Source of the DNA: Chloroflexus aggregans DSM 9485
Lineage (GTDB): Bacteria > Chloroflexota > Chloroflexia > Chloroflexales > Chloroflexaceae
Length of the DNA: 64,000 nt
Direction: 5' to 3'
NCBI RefSeq assembly: GCF_000021945.1
Contig: NC_011831.1
Span: 372,001-436,000, forward strand
Every line of letters begins with the position of its first letter. Position 1 is the stretch's first letter. The position numbers and the translations under genes are program-made. Below the pieces are notes generated by a model. It had not been told where the DNA came from and made no database searches. It saw only the letters and a program-made list of their open reading frames with translations. This document shows positions 8,826 through 17,260 of the stretch, in pieces.

Positions 8826-9980
8826 TTATGTCAATACACGTGATGTTCGTAAGTGTCCGAGCCGGAACGGCGTAATATCGTGCTGGGTCGTACCTTGCAC
8901 TGCAAGATCGGCAAGAATCTCACCGATCAACGGCGCAAACGTAAAACCATGACCGGAGCACGGCACCGCCAAGACAATTTGGCTGTACTCAGGATGACGG
9001 TCGATCAGAAAATCACCGGTCGGTGTGTGGGTCATCCGGCAGGTTTCCGCGCGCAACAGACGTGTTGCAAAACCGGGTAACGTAGCTTCAAGTCGCCGAG
9101 CGATCCGTTCACTCTCAACCGGATCGGGCAGTGGCGGCGGCACATACGGATCACGAACAACAACGCCGGTACCAACTAGCTCTGCTTTAACTCCCTCTCC
9201 CATATCGGGGTAACACACCAACAACGGCTCACCGTTGCCATGACCATGATCCCGCACCACAGGTAGATACCCGATCTTGCTCAGCACCCGATGGCGGGGC
9301 AAAAAGAACACCGACTGCTCGCGTGTGATCAACAACGGAAACGATAATCCTAATTGACGCAAAAGAACCGGTGTATACGATCCCGCAGTAATCACGACAC
9401 GCTGTGCGCGGTACGTCGCACCGGCAGCATCAACCCGCACCCCGGAGCCATCTGGTAACAACCGATCAACACGCACACCGGTTGCAACGACGGCACCATA
9501 ACGACGGGCCTGCTCGATCAGCGTCGCGACACAACGTGAAGCCGGCAAGATACCACCATCGGGCTGATACAGCCCAACCGTCTGATCGGTCACTGCGAGT
9601 GCGGGAAAACGGGATCGTAATTCATTCGCAGGTAGTTGTTCGAATGGCACCCCGGCGGCTGTCAACTGAGTCACACACGACCGGATGTAGGAGAGATCGG
9701 TCTGGGCTATGTCAAGCGCGCCGGTGTTGATCAACAAACGCTGACGAGCATCCGCTTCGAGCGTAGCCCAGGCTTGGCGAGCCGCCACCGCCAATTGAGT
9801 ATAGATGGCTTGCGGATAGGCATAACTAAACAGACGTGATAAGCCATGCGAACTACCACGGGCATGCCCAAGAGCAAATTGTTCGAGGAGCAGCACCCGC
9901 CGACCGCGCCGGGCGAGTGCATACGCCGTAGCCGCACCCATCACCCCGCCGCCGACAATCAACACTTCGAGCATACGCAT
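8826..9980 (-). CDS. Monomeric sarcosine oxidase / N-methyl-L-tryptophan oxidase-like flavoenzyme
   Basis: 384 residues, the usual size for monomeric sarcosine oxidase and MTOX (about 370-390). The N-terminus EVLIVGGGVMGAATAYALARRG is a dinucleotide-binding fold for FAD, with GLSRLF further on as in this family. Near residue 312, TCRMTHTPTGDFLID aligns with the family segment holding the cysteine that binds FAD covalently, so covalent flavin is expected. SGHGFTFAPLIGE near the C-terminus is also typical. Enzymes of this group oxidise N-methyl or secondary amino acids with O2, giving H2O2. An ATG two codons in (9974) is an equally possible start. Substrate is not predictable. Confidence 0.85.
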   Translation of the reverse strand: MRMLEVLIVGGGVMGAATAYALARRGRRVLLLEQFALGHARGSSHGLSRLFSYAYPQAIYTQLAVAARQAWATLEADARQRLLINTGALDIAQTDLSYIRSCVTQLTAAGVPFEQLPANELRSRFPALAVTDQTVGLYQPDGGILPASRCVATLIEQARRYGAVVATGVRVDRLLPDGSGVRVDAAGATYRAQRVVITAGSYTPVLLRQLGLSFPLLITREQSVFFLPRHRVLSKIGYLPVVRDHGHGNGEPLLVCYPDMGEGVKAELVGTGVVVRDPYVPPPLPDPVESERIARRLEATLPGFATRLLRAETCRMTHTPTGDFLIDRHPEYSQIVLAVPCSGHGFTFAPLIGEILADLAVQGTTQHDITPFRLGHLRTSRVLT

Positions 9981-10058
9981 ATTGCGCCTCGCTTTGCGGA
10001 GCTGCTGTTTTGTTTATTTGAATCATACCGTGTAACGTTACAGGGCAATCACCAAGTG

Positions 10059-10078
10059 TACCCTGTAGAGCCAGGGTA
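10059..10078. terminator. Short inverted repeat after the Nudix regulator gene
   Basis: TACCCTG (10059-10065) and CAGGGTA (10072-10078) form a 7-bp stem with a 6-base loop. It lies in the 276-base gap between the end of the Nudix regulator gene and the start of the flavoenzyme gene. There is no strong T run, so its terminator role is uncertain. A 10-bp palindrome GTAACGTTAC lies close by at 10032-10041. I see no gene in this gap. Confidence 0.35.
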
Positions 10079-10256
10079 CCTACAGGCTGTCCGGCAACGG
10101 GTGAATGGATTGGTAAGATACATCGTATTCACCCACTCGAACGAGCCGGTGGAGATTGCTCAAGTAAATGACCGAATTGCAGCTATGTCCATCGTCTACC
10201 CAAGCGACAACCGTGCCTGAACCGACAACGAACGCCCACGTCGTATCAAGCACGCT

Positions 10257-10976
10257 TCAATCGCGTCGATCCTCTCGCCAGCGAAAGACAAACTGCTTAT
10301 CGCCGGCACGTTCACGACGGAAGCGCCAAAGACGGGTCGGTCGGCCACGTCCCTCGCGGATGTACGGTGTTTCTTCAAGGATACCGGCTTCTTTGATTTT
10401 GCGGTAGAAGTTCCCTTTATCGAGCTTTTCCCCCAGAATCTGTTCGTAAATATGTTTCAATTCGAGGATCGAAAAGAGTTCGGGCAGGAGTTGAAAGGCC
10501 AGCGTCGTGTATTCAAGCTTCGAGCGCAAACGTGAGAGGGCATAGGCGAGTATCTGATCGTGATCGAAAGCGAGTGGCGTTGGTAGGTTATCAACCGGGA
10601 ACCACCGGACATCACTACTTTCATCGCTGACCCGGATCGTCTGCGCATCGGCGCGAACCAAGGCAATGTAAGCAACACTAATGACGCGATGGCGCGGATC
10701 GCGCTGGACATCGCCGAACGTATACAGTTGTTCGAGGTACACATCGCGCACACCGGTCTCTTCCTCGAGTTCGCGGCGCGCCGCTTCCTCCAACGATTCG
10801 TCGAGCCGAATGAAGCCTCCCGGAATCGCCCATCGTCCCTCGAAAGGCCAACGCTTTCGTTGCACAAGTAACACGTGCAAGGTACGATTGATCAAACTAA
10901 AGATCACTACATCAACCGTTACTGCCGGTAACGGATATTTGCTGATGTCAGAGCGAGTTGGGCGTTCTTCCTGCAT
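10257..10976 (-). CDS. Nudix-domain transcriptional regulator (NrtR/AraR-like: Nudix plus winged helix)
   Basis: 239 residues. Residues about 15-150 are a Nudix domain with an intact Nudix box (GFIRLDESLEEAARRELEEE followed by TGV), so hydrolysis of an ADP-ribose-like nucleotide remains possible. Residues about 155-230 form a winged-helix domain of the NrtR type (FSILELKHIYEQILGEKLDKG, then FYRKIKEAGILEE). Known members repress NAD-biosynthesis or sugar-catabolism genes and respond to ADP-ribose or sugars. Upstream genes on the same strand are glk, rpe and rpiA, which points to sugar metabolism. A perfect inverted repeat overlapping its own -10 box (11002-11024) supports autoregulation. Confidence 0.85.
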   Translation of the reverse strand: MQEERPTRSDISKYPLPAVTVDVVIFSLINRTLHVLLVQRKRWPFEGRWAIPGGFIRLDESLEEAARRELEEETGVRDVYLEQLYTFGDVQRDPRHRVISVAYIALVRADAQTIRVSDESSDVRWFPVDNLPTPLAFDHDQILAYALSRLRSKLEYTTLAFQLLPELFSILELKHIYEQILGEKLDKGNFYRKIKEAGILEETPYIREGRGRPTRLWRFRRERAGDKQFVFRWREDRRD

Positions 10977-11001
10977 GAGCGAGCATTCTCCCTTGCAATG
11001 A

Positions 11002-11040
11002 TTTAGTGTTAGTAATACACTAAAAATAGCAGCTCGTCAA
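11002..11040 (-). promoter_or_regulatory. Promoter with embedded operator of the Nudix regulator gene
   Basis: Read on the minus strand, TTGACG (11035-11040) and TATTAC (11012-11017) are separated by 17 bases, a good sigma-70-type promoter. The -10 lies inside a perfect inverted repeat with 8-bp arms TTTAGTGT (11002-11009) and ACACTAAA (11017-11024) and a 7-base spacer. The -35 overlaps the stop codon of glk. The start codon is 26 bases below the operator. An operator covering the -10 is the expected arrangement for an autorepressor. Confidence 0.7.
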
Positions 11041-12017
11041 GTCATCGCAGCAGCAGCAGCTCCAAACAACCCGGCTTTTGGCTCGAGAATGACATGAATA
11101 GGGACGTTGGTCAGGAGATCACTGAAGCGACCCTTGTCACGGAAGATCTGTAAAAAGCGTTCACGCTTGATCAGCGGCAATACCCGCGGAGGCAGACCAC
11201 CACCGATATACACACCGCCGGTTGCCAACACTTTAAGGGCTAGATTACCGGCTTCAGCAGCCAGAATATCGACAAACAACTCAAGGGTTGTACGGCAAAC
11301 GAGACACATATCTTCGGTTGCCATGCCGGCTTGCACGATAATCGGCGTAGGATCGGTCGCAGCGGCAAGCTGCTCGGCTACAGCCGGCGTTTCACGTTGG
11401 AGTAGACGGTCACGGACGAACGCATACAGATTGGGGATACCGATCCCAGAACAGACACGCTCATAACTCACATGACTAAAGCGTTGATGTAAATAGTCGA
11501 GCAAATCTTTTTCGATTTGATTGCGTGGCGCAAACGTCGTATGTCCGCCCTCGGAAGGATGTGGTCGGTAGCGTGTACCGTCCCACGTCAGAAACGCCTC
11601 ACCGAGACCGGTTCCCGGTGCAATGACGCCAATTGCCCCATCTGCAACCGGTGTGCCGGCAGTGAGGGTTACGAGGTCAGCCGGTTTGAGGATTGGTACC
11701 GATTGCGCAATCGCCTCAAGATCATTCAGGAGGCGCACCGGTACGCCACCCAACACCGCACTCAGCTCAGCGGCATCGATTGTCCAGGCTAAATTGGTGA
11801 TGCTGGCCCGTCCGGCCACGACCGGACCGGCCACTCCGAATGCAGTCGCAGCGATCGGCGTAGGATGGGCAGACAGAAACTCGGCGATGATTGCTGCGAG
11901 GCTCGGATAGCGAGCACTGGGAAATGTCTGAATGTTCAAGGGCGTGTGTGGCCCAGTATTCTGATCGAAGAGGGCAAGAATCGTCTTGGTACCACCGATG
12001 TCGCCGGCGAGATACAT
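11037..12017 (-). CDS. glk: Glucokinase (Glk family)
   Basis: 326 residues, close to the 321 of E. coli Glk. It catalyses ATP-dependent phosphorylation of glucose to glucose 6-phosphate in the cytoplasm. Diagnostic elements are the phosphate-binding DIGGTKTILALFD at 6-18, VRLLNDLEAIA (catalytic Asp in NDLEA), APGTGLGEAFL, and SEGGHTTFAPR with the glucose-contacting Glu-Gly-Gly-His. The C-terminal GGVYIGGGLPPRVLP closes the nucleotide site. This is the Glk branch (PF02685), not the ROK branch, as the ROK zinc-binding cysteine cluster is absent. It is the third gene of the rpiA-rpe-glk series, 61 bases after rpe. Confidence 0.93.
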   Translation of the reverse strand: MYLAGDIGGTKTILALFDQNTGPHTPLNIQTFPSARYPSLAAIIAEFLSAHPTPIAATAFGVAGPVVAGRASITNLAWTIDAAELSAVLGGVPVRLLNDLEAIAQSVPILKPADLVTLTAGTPVADGAIGVIAPGTGLGEAFLTWDGTRYRPHPSEGGHTTFAPRNQIEKDLLDYLHQRFSHVSYERVCSGIGIPNLYAFVRDRLLQRETPAVAEQLAAATDPTPIIVQAGMATEDMCLVCRTTLELFVDILAAEAGNLALKVLATGGVYIGGGLPPRVLPLIKRERFLQIFRDKGRFSDLLTNVPIHVILEPKAGLFGAAAAAMT

Positions 12018-12078
12018 ACTATCACCTATTATTCAACCACTGTGGGCAAACGAATACAAGAGCTGTCGAGATTACTCC

Positions 12079-12750
12079 TCAGCGTGTCTGCACCGAATCG
12101 GCGAGCGCCGTCCGAAGTGCGGCAATCGCCGCCGGGATCGGCTGTTCACCGAAGACAGCCGAACCGACAACCGCTACTGTTGCACCGGACGCAGCGCAAG
12201 CGGCTATCGTCGCCGGATGCACACCGCCGTCAACCATAATCTCCACCGGACGATCACCGAGCATGGTTGCCAACCGCCGTACTTTCGCCAACACCGAAGG
12301 GATCAGCGTTTGCCCACCAAAACCGGGATTAACCGTCATGAGTAGGATCAATTCAACCTGATCAATGACCTCTTCGACCATACTGAGCGGTGTTGCCGGA
12401 TTCAGGGCGACACCGGCCTTTTTGCCTAGATCGTGGATCATCTGGATAGCCCGATGAACGTGCGGGGTGGCTTCGACATGCACGGTTATGAGATCGGCGC
12501 CGGCGGCGGCAAAATCGGCGAGATAACGCTCCGGCTCAACAATCATCAGATGCGCATCGAGGAGTGCGCCGTATCGGTCGGCCAACGGGCGCAACGAGCG
12601 CACCACCGGCGGCCCAAAACTAATATTGGGAACAAATTGGCCGTCCATAACATCGAGGTGAATCCAATCGATTCCCGTCTCGCATGCCGTGGCGACCTGT
12701 TCACCTAGACGAGAGAAATCTGCCGTGAGGATGGAGGGTGCTAAGCGCAT
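12079..12750 (-). CDS. rpe: Ribulose-phosphate 3-epimerase
   Basis: 223 residues when started at the ATG whose complement is 12748-12750, which gives the standard N-terminus MRLAPSILTADFSRLGEQ. A GTG at 12774 would add eight atypical residues. Rpe interconverts ribulose 5-phosphate and xylulose 5-phosphate in the pentose-phosphate and Calvin pathways. Seen here: IDWIHLDVMDGQFVPNISFGP (metal-binding His and Asp), DAHLMIVEPERY, LMTVNPGFGGQ, and VDGGVHPATI with the second catalytic Asp. A GAGAAG ribosome-binding element precedes the ATG. It follows rpiA, with 26 bases between stop and start. Confidence 0.95.
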   Translation of the reverse strand: MRLAPSILTADFSRLGEQVATACETGIDWIHLDVMDGQFVPNISFGPPVVRSLRPLADRYGALLDAHLMIVEPERYLADFAAAGADLITVHVEATPHVHRAIQMIHDLGKKAGVALNPATPLSMVEEVIDQVELILLMTVNPGFGGQTLIPSVLAKVRRLATMLGDRPVEIMVDGGVHPATIAACAASGATVAVVGSAVFGEQPIPAAIAALRTALADSVQTR

Positions 12751-12776
12751 AATCTTCTCTACATGGCATGACACGC

Positions 12777-13493
12777 TTATGGCGCTATTCTACCGCAATC
12801 TGGGCGAACAATATGCCGCACGCCTGTTGCTCCGGCAACGAACAAATCGGTTGCCAGGCCGATAAACAGGCCATGCTCGACGATACCGGCTCGTGCAGCT
12901 AAGCGGTCGGCCAGTACCGTTGGGTCGGCAATCGGGCCACATGCCCAATCGAGGATCAGATGACCTTGATCGGTGCGAAACGGTTGCCCATCAGAGCGAA
13001 GGCGCAAGCGCACGCTCCCACCTTGGGCAGCTAACCAGCGAGCCGTTGCTCGGTAGCCGAAATCAACCACTTCGATCGGCAATGCGAAGCGCGTCCCAAG
13101 GGCCGGTGAGAGCTTACTTTCGTCAACGATAATCGCGACCCGTCGACTGGCTTGAGCAACCATCTTTTCACGGAGCAATGCACCACCACCACCCTTGATC
13201 AGGGCCATATATGGATCGACTTCATCGGCGCCATCAATGGTTATATCAACCCTCTCTACATCATCAAGGGTAGTGAGGGGAATACCCAGCTCGCGGGCCA
13301 GTGCTGCGGTCCCTTCAGCACACGGTACACCGACGATCTCGCGGAGTTCGCCATTTGCCAAGCGTTCACCGATCATCCGCGTTGCATACGCGGCCGTACT
13401 CCCAAACCCCAACCCGATCACCATACCCGGCTGGATCAGTGCTACGGCCGCCGCCGCCGCCATTGCTTTCAGCGTTTCAACAGAACTCATCAC
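12777..13493 (-). CDS. rpiA: Ribose-5-phosphate isomerase A
   Basis: 238 residues, slightly longer than the 219 of E. coli RpiA. It interconverts ribose 5-phosphate and ribulose 5-phosphate. Family motifs: [17 protein letters not shown] (phosphate loop), [20 protein letters not shown] followed by [11 protein letters not shown] with the catalytic Asp, Glu and Lys residues, and [20 protein letters not shown]. The C-terminal [19 protein letters not shown] is typical. It is the promoter-proximal gene of the cluster with rpe, so both isomerases of ribulose 5-phosphate are made together. The start MMSS offers two adjacent ATGs. Confidence 0.95.
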
Positions 13494-13563
13494 ATTACCC
13501 GATTAGCTGCAACTATACCACAACGACACCCACAGTAGGTGGCACACAACGCACGCGCGCACC

Positions 13564-13586
13564 GTAGGGTGTAGAGTCCGCCCTAC
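13564..13586. repeat. Short GTAGGG...CCCTAC palindrome
   Basis: GTAGGG (13564-13569) and CCCTAC (13581-13586) are inverted copies with an 11-base spacer, between the start of rpiA and the end of the M61 peptidase gene. The ends match the GTAG/CTAC borders of the longer palindromes at 8671-8700, 33475-33503 and 48602-48630. A 10-bp palindrome GCAACGTTGC lies just downstream. The stem is short, so this may be a decayed member of the same family. Confidence 0.5.
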
Positions 13587-13602
13587 ATCCACGCAACGTT
13601 GC

Positions 13603-15363
13603 TCACACCATTCGCTCTAGCCATGCTGCCCGCATACGCAGTTGGGCGGCAGTTGGAATAGCCACCGGTACCAGCGATAGCGCATCATACGGCGCAACCG
13701 CCAATGGCACAACGACATCGATCAATGCATCACCACGGAAGAGGGTCAACCGCACCGAATCACCGGGCCGGCGTTCCAGCAGGCGTTGGTTGAGACGTTC
13801 CTCATTCACCCGCCAGCCATCAAGCGCGACCAACTCATCACCGGCATAGACACCCGCTTCGTAAGCAGGACCATCACTGCGCACCGAAGCTACGATAGTT
13901 CGTTCACCCTGTTGACGCCAATTGATCCCCAACCATACCGGTGGCTGCCCATCGGGCCGTGGCCGTCGGTAGTGCCAGCGTGGTTCCAGCCCAACGACGG
14001 CCAAGGCAGCATGATAATCGAGCTCGTCAACTCCTGCTACATACTGTTCGTATAACTCACGAAACTCCTTCTGCGGACCACCAACCGCCTCGATTGCAGC
14101 CAGCACCGCACCCTCTTCGGGAATACCCGGCCCTTCGACCGGATAGCGTTGGTAAAGATAACGCATCACATCATCAAAGCTACGTTCGCCGTCCGTTTGT
14201 GCCCGGATCGCCATATCAAACATCCAGCACACCAACGCGCCTTTGAGATAGTACGAAATACTGGAATTGATGCTATTCTCATCAGGACGGTAGAACTTAA
14301 TCCAGGCGTCGAAGCTGCTCTGTTCGAGACTCTGCAACCGACGACCGGGTTGCTGTTGAAGTTGGACGATCTTATCGGCCAATTTTTGCAAATAGCGCTC
14401 TTCGCTCATCAGACCGGCCCGCACCAACAGTAGCTCATCGTAGTAGCTCGTTGCCCCTTCCATCAACCACAGCAGGCGCGTGTAATTCTCTTGCTGGTAA
14501 TCGAACGGCCCAAGCACTGCAGGGCGCAGCCGTTTCACATTCCAGGCATGAAACAGCTCGTGCGAGGTAAGGCTCAGATAGCGCTCATACTGGTTGGTAA
14601 ACGTCCAGCGATCGACCATATTGGTAGCGCTATTGCGATGTTCAAGGCCCCCACCGCGGCCATCGGTCAGATGCAGAATGAACGTATAGTCGTGGTACGG
14701 CAAGCTACCAAACAGCGCCCGTTGTACTTCAACAATACGTTTGGTGTCGGCCAATAAACGCGCTTCATCTTCATTCCCATGGCCCCAAATGGCAATGCGG
14801 TGCGGTACATCATCGACGGTAAAGGTTAAGAGGCGATGCGTGCCACATTCAACCGGGCAATCGACCAACTCATCGTAATCGGCTGCCTGAAACGATGCCC
14901 GCTGCGGATACGCCGGATCAGGCGGTAACGGAGTGAGACCGGTCGTTACTTGCCAGCCGGGCTGTGGATCGACGTGAAGGATCAACGGCTCGCGCGTATG
15001 GTCGTGAACGTACATAAACACATTCGCGCCGTTGAAATAGCCGTGCGTGCCATCGAGATGACTGGTGCGTACCGTCAAATCAAACGCATAGACTTTATAC
15101 GAAACAATGACGTGGGTTGCTGCCCCGGCCTGCACGATCCAACTATCTTTGCGTACCTTGTGCCACGGCAAACGGACGCCTGCCCCGTCAGTCGCCTGAA
15201 ACTCTTGCACATGGCGGGCAAACTCACGGATCATATACGAACCGGGCGTCCAGGCCGGTAACGACAACTGAACATCACCGGTCTCAGTCCGTTGAATAGT
15301 TATGTGAACATGGAAGAGATGGGAATGAGGCACCGGCATTGCAATGGTATAGGTTATCATCAT
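13603..15363 (-). CDS. M61-family metallopeptidase with PDZ domain
   Basis: 586 residues from the first of two adjacent ATGs (15363 or 15360). The upstream in-frame extension overlaps the next gene and does not look like protein. The N-terminal beta-rich domain (SLPAWTPGSYMIREFARHVQ) is characteristic of M61 glycyl aminopeptidases. The zinc motif HELFHAWNVKRLRP is at about residues 267-280, with a Glu-containing segment (LLWLMEGATSYYDEL) supplying the third ligand. A PDZ domain (WLGINWRQQGERTIVASV to RRPGDSVRLTLFRGD) occupies about 480-565. No signal peptide is visible. Cellular substrate is unknown. Confidence 0.88.
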   Translation of the reverse strand: MMITYTIAMPVPHSHLFHVHITIQRTETGDVQLSLPAWTPGSYMIREFARHVQEFQATDGAGVRLPWHKVRKDSWIVQAGAATHVIVSYKVYAFDLTVRTSHLDGTHGYFNGANVFMYVHDHTREPLILHVDPQPGWQVTTGLTPLPPDPAYPQRASFQAADYDELVDCPVECGTHRLLTFTVDDVPHRIAIWGHGNEDEARLLADTKRIVEVQRALFGSLPYHDYTFILHLTDGRGGGLEHRNSATNMVDRWTFTNQYERYLSLTSHELFHAWNVKRLRPAVLGPFDYQQENYTRLLWLMEGATSYYDELLLVRAGLMSEERYLQKLADKIVQLQQQPGRRLQSLEQSSFDAWIKFYRPDENSINSSISYYLKGALVCWMFDMAIRAQTDGERSFDDVMRYLYQRYPVEGPGIPEEGAVLAAIEAVGGPQKEFRELYEQYVAGVDELDYHAALAVVGLEPRWHYRRPRPDGQPPVWLGINWRQQGERTIVASVRSDGPAYEAGVYAGDELVALDGWRVNEERLNQRLLERRPGDSVRLTLFRGDALIDVVVPLAVAPYDALSLVPVAIPTAAQLRMRAAWLERMV

Positions 15364-15379
15364 CGTCTCCACAAAGTAA

Positions 15380-15403
15380 GAGTGCGCCCAGGTAGGCGCA
15401 CTC
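15380..15403. terminator. Stem-loop between the acidic protein gene and the M61 peptidase gene
   Basis: GAGTGCGCC (15380-15388) pairs with GGCGCACTC (15395-15403) around a 6-base loop. It lies immediately after the stop of the 593-residue gene, read on the minus strand, and just before the peptidase start. Only a weak T-rich stretch follows, so it may be a partial terminator or an mRNA-stabilising hairpin. Confidence 0.5.
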
Positions 15404-15427
15404 TCATCGTAACAAGCGCATTCCACA

Positions 15428-17209
15428 TTACGACGTAAACGATTTAAACAGCATTCGCAGAAGCTGCGGTTGATCGGGATGTTCGTGTTCAACCTTACGT
15501 GTTAGCACCATTAAGCGGGCCGCTTGATCACGCCGTTGCCAGATGGCAAGTGCGAAGCGATCATCTTGGATGATACCGCGTTCGCGGAGGAAGGTGTAAA
15601 AATGCTTGAGTGCGCTACACATCTCGCGCACATGGCGCTCCGACACATCGTAATGATTCGGATAGTAGTAAAACAGAAACTCATCGAGGGTCGCATAGCT
15701 ACCCTCACTGAGCGCTAACCGATAGAACGATGCTAAAAACCACGCATACGGTTGCAAGAGACGAGCCTGCGTCTGGGCAGTTGAGCGCTTTTTTCCACAC
15801 TCTTGTAAATAGTCAACATACTGATTGATGAGACCGGTGCTTTGCAGATGACATGCATCTTCGTCGTCATCATCATCATCCCAATCGAGATCATCGTCAT
15901 CGTACCAATCGTCGTCATCGGTCAAACCGGTAATGTCATCGCTATCGAATGACAAAGTATGAGCTTGAACCTGATCGGTCAGGGTATCGGATGCATACCG
16001 GATCGTCTGCGGATCGAGCACAGGAAAGAGATCAGGTGCCTTGACCAATAACCAATTCAACTGACCGGCGATAATGACCTCGGCTTCTTCTTGAGTAGCG
16101 TGGTTTAATTGCTCTTGCACCTCAGGTGGTAATACTTCTTGCATGCGCAAAAACGCATAGGCCATTTCATCGCTTGTTATGATTGCAAACGGCCCTAGCT
16201 CCTCATTAATGGCTTTCAAGAAAGCTTCATCATCCTCCTCCTCGGACAGATACGACTCGCGGGTCAGACGACCATCCCAAATGCCTGCCTGCCGATCCTG
16301 TTCGCGTGAACGCTGAATTGCTTGCTGTAACGACGCAATTTCATCTAAGAGGGTCGTCTGATCAGAGGAGCGAAGCAGCGACCGGGCCTGAACCTGATCG
16401 AGGATCGCCGGCGAGAAGACCACACTCTCGTCCGTGGGTTGGATCATCATTACTGCATCGGCATCGAACGGATCGGCGACCAACTGGAGATAGAAGTCAT
16501 CGATCAATTGCAGCCGTCTATCGTTCAACACAAGGTACTGCCATGGCCGACCGGGATAGGCAGTCCGCCACGCAGCTCCGGCAAAGATCGGCAACACGAC
16601 CTCATCAACCGCTACCTGCTGATGCCCGACGCGCTTCACCAATTCTGCAATAAGTGCTTGCTCTTGCGCTACAACCTCATCGGCGCGAAACGCGGCTGCC
16701 GGTTCGTAGGTGAGGTACATCTCTGGACGGGACCGGTACCGTACTTCCACCAAGAGACTATCACCGACGGTAAAGTGATGATGGTGAAACCACTCGTGCA
16801 GATCAAGGGCAAGCCATGTTGCACCGGAGGGTGATGACACTTCATGTACCTGCAGTACACCATTCTGTTCATCGTAAATCAGAGGCAACGCGCGCTGGCG
16901 CGCGCCAAAAAATGGATACAGATGCGCAATCGGTAATTGACCATTGGCGATGTCTTGCGGTCGTGGCCAGCAGCGAAATCGGAGACCATCGAGCACCGAA
17001 CGTAACGGCATATACTGCTTACGGTTGAGCTTTACCCAGCCGTGGCGAATACCTTCCCAACGCAACGTATCACGTACCGACGCCTCGGTAAAGGTGACAG
17101 GCCAACGCGCCTTCATAAGGTGGCAAAGTTCACCGACACTGAACGGCTGATCTAGCTCATGAGCGAGCGTTTGTAATAACTCGGCAATGGTGAGCTCTGA
17201 CTTTGCCAT
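15428..17209 (-). CDS. Unrecognised 593-residue acidic protein with an integrase-core-binding-like C-terminal region
   Basis: I do not recognise this protein. Residues 1-80 look like a helix-turn-helix module (LTIAELLQTLAHELDQPFSV, then LCHLMKARWPVTFTEASVRD), similar in feel to HARE-HTH or plasmid wHTH domains. Residues 80-400 are a mixed alpha/beta body with no known motif. About 428-450 is an aspartate-rich linker (runs DDDD, DDDD and DDDDDDED). Residues 455-570 are helical and resemble the SAM-like core-binding domain of tyrosine recombinases (LINQYVDYLQECGKKRSTAQ, then HVREMCSALKHFYTFLRERG), but no catalytic R-HxxR-Y domain follows. DNA binding is a guess from these pieces. Confidence 0.7.
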   Translation of the reverse strand: MAKSELTIAELLQTLAHELDQPFSVGELCHLMKARWPVTFTEASVRDTLRWEGIRHGWVKLNRKQYMPLRSVLDGLRFRCWPRPQDIANGQLPIAHLYPFFGARQRALPLIYDEQNGVLQVHEVSSPSGATWLALDLHEWFHHHHFTVGDSLLVEVRYRSRPEMYLTYEPAAAFRADEVVAQEQALIAELVKRVGHQQVAVDEVVLPIFAGAAWRTAYPGRPWQYLVLNDRRLQLIDDFYLQLVADPFDADAVMMIQPTDESVVFSPAILDQVQARSLLRSSDQTTLLDEIASLQQAIQRSREQDRQAGIWDGRLTRESYLSEEEDDEAFLKAINEELGPFAIITSDEMAYAFLRMQEVLPPEVQEQLNHATQEEAEVIIAGQLNWLLVKAPDLFPVLDPQTIRYASDTLTDQVQAHTLSFDSDDITGLTDDDDWYDDDDLDWDDDDDDEDACHLQSTGLINQYVDYLQECGKKRSTAQTQARLLQPYAWFLASFYRLALSEGSYATLDEFLFYYYPNHYDVSERHVREMCSALKHFYTFLRERGIIQDDRFALAIWQRRDQAARLMVLTRKVEHEHPDQPQLLRMLFKSFTS

Positions 17210-17260
17210 GCACGTGACCTCCCCTAACTACAACCTTGTCTTCTGCCCAACCGTCATCAA

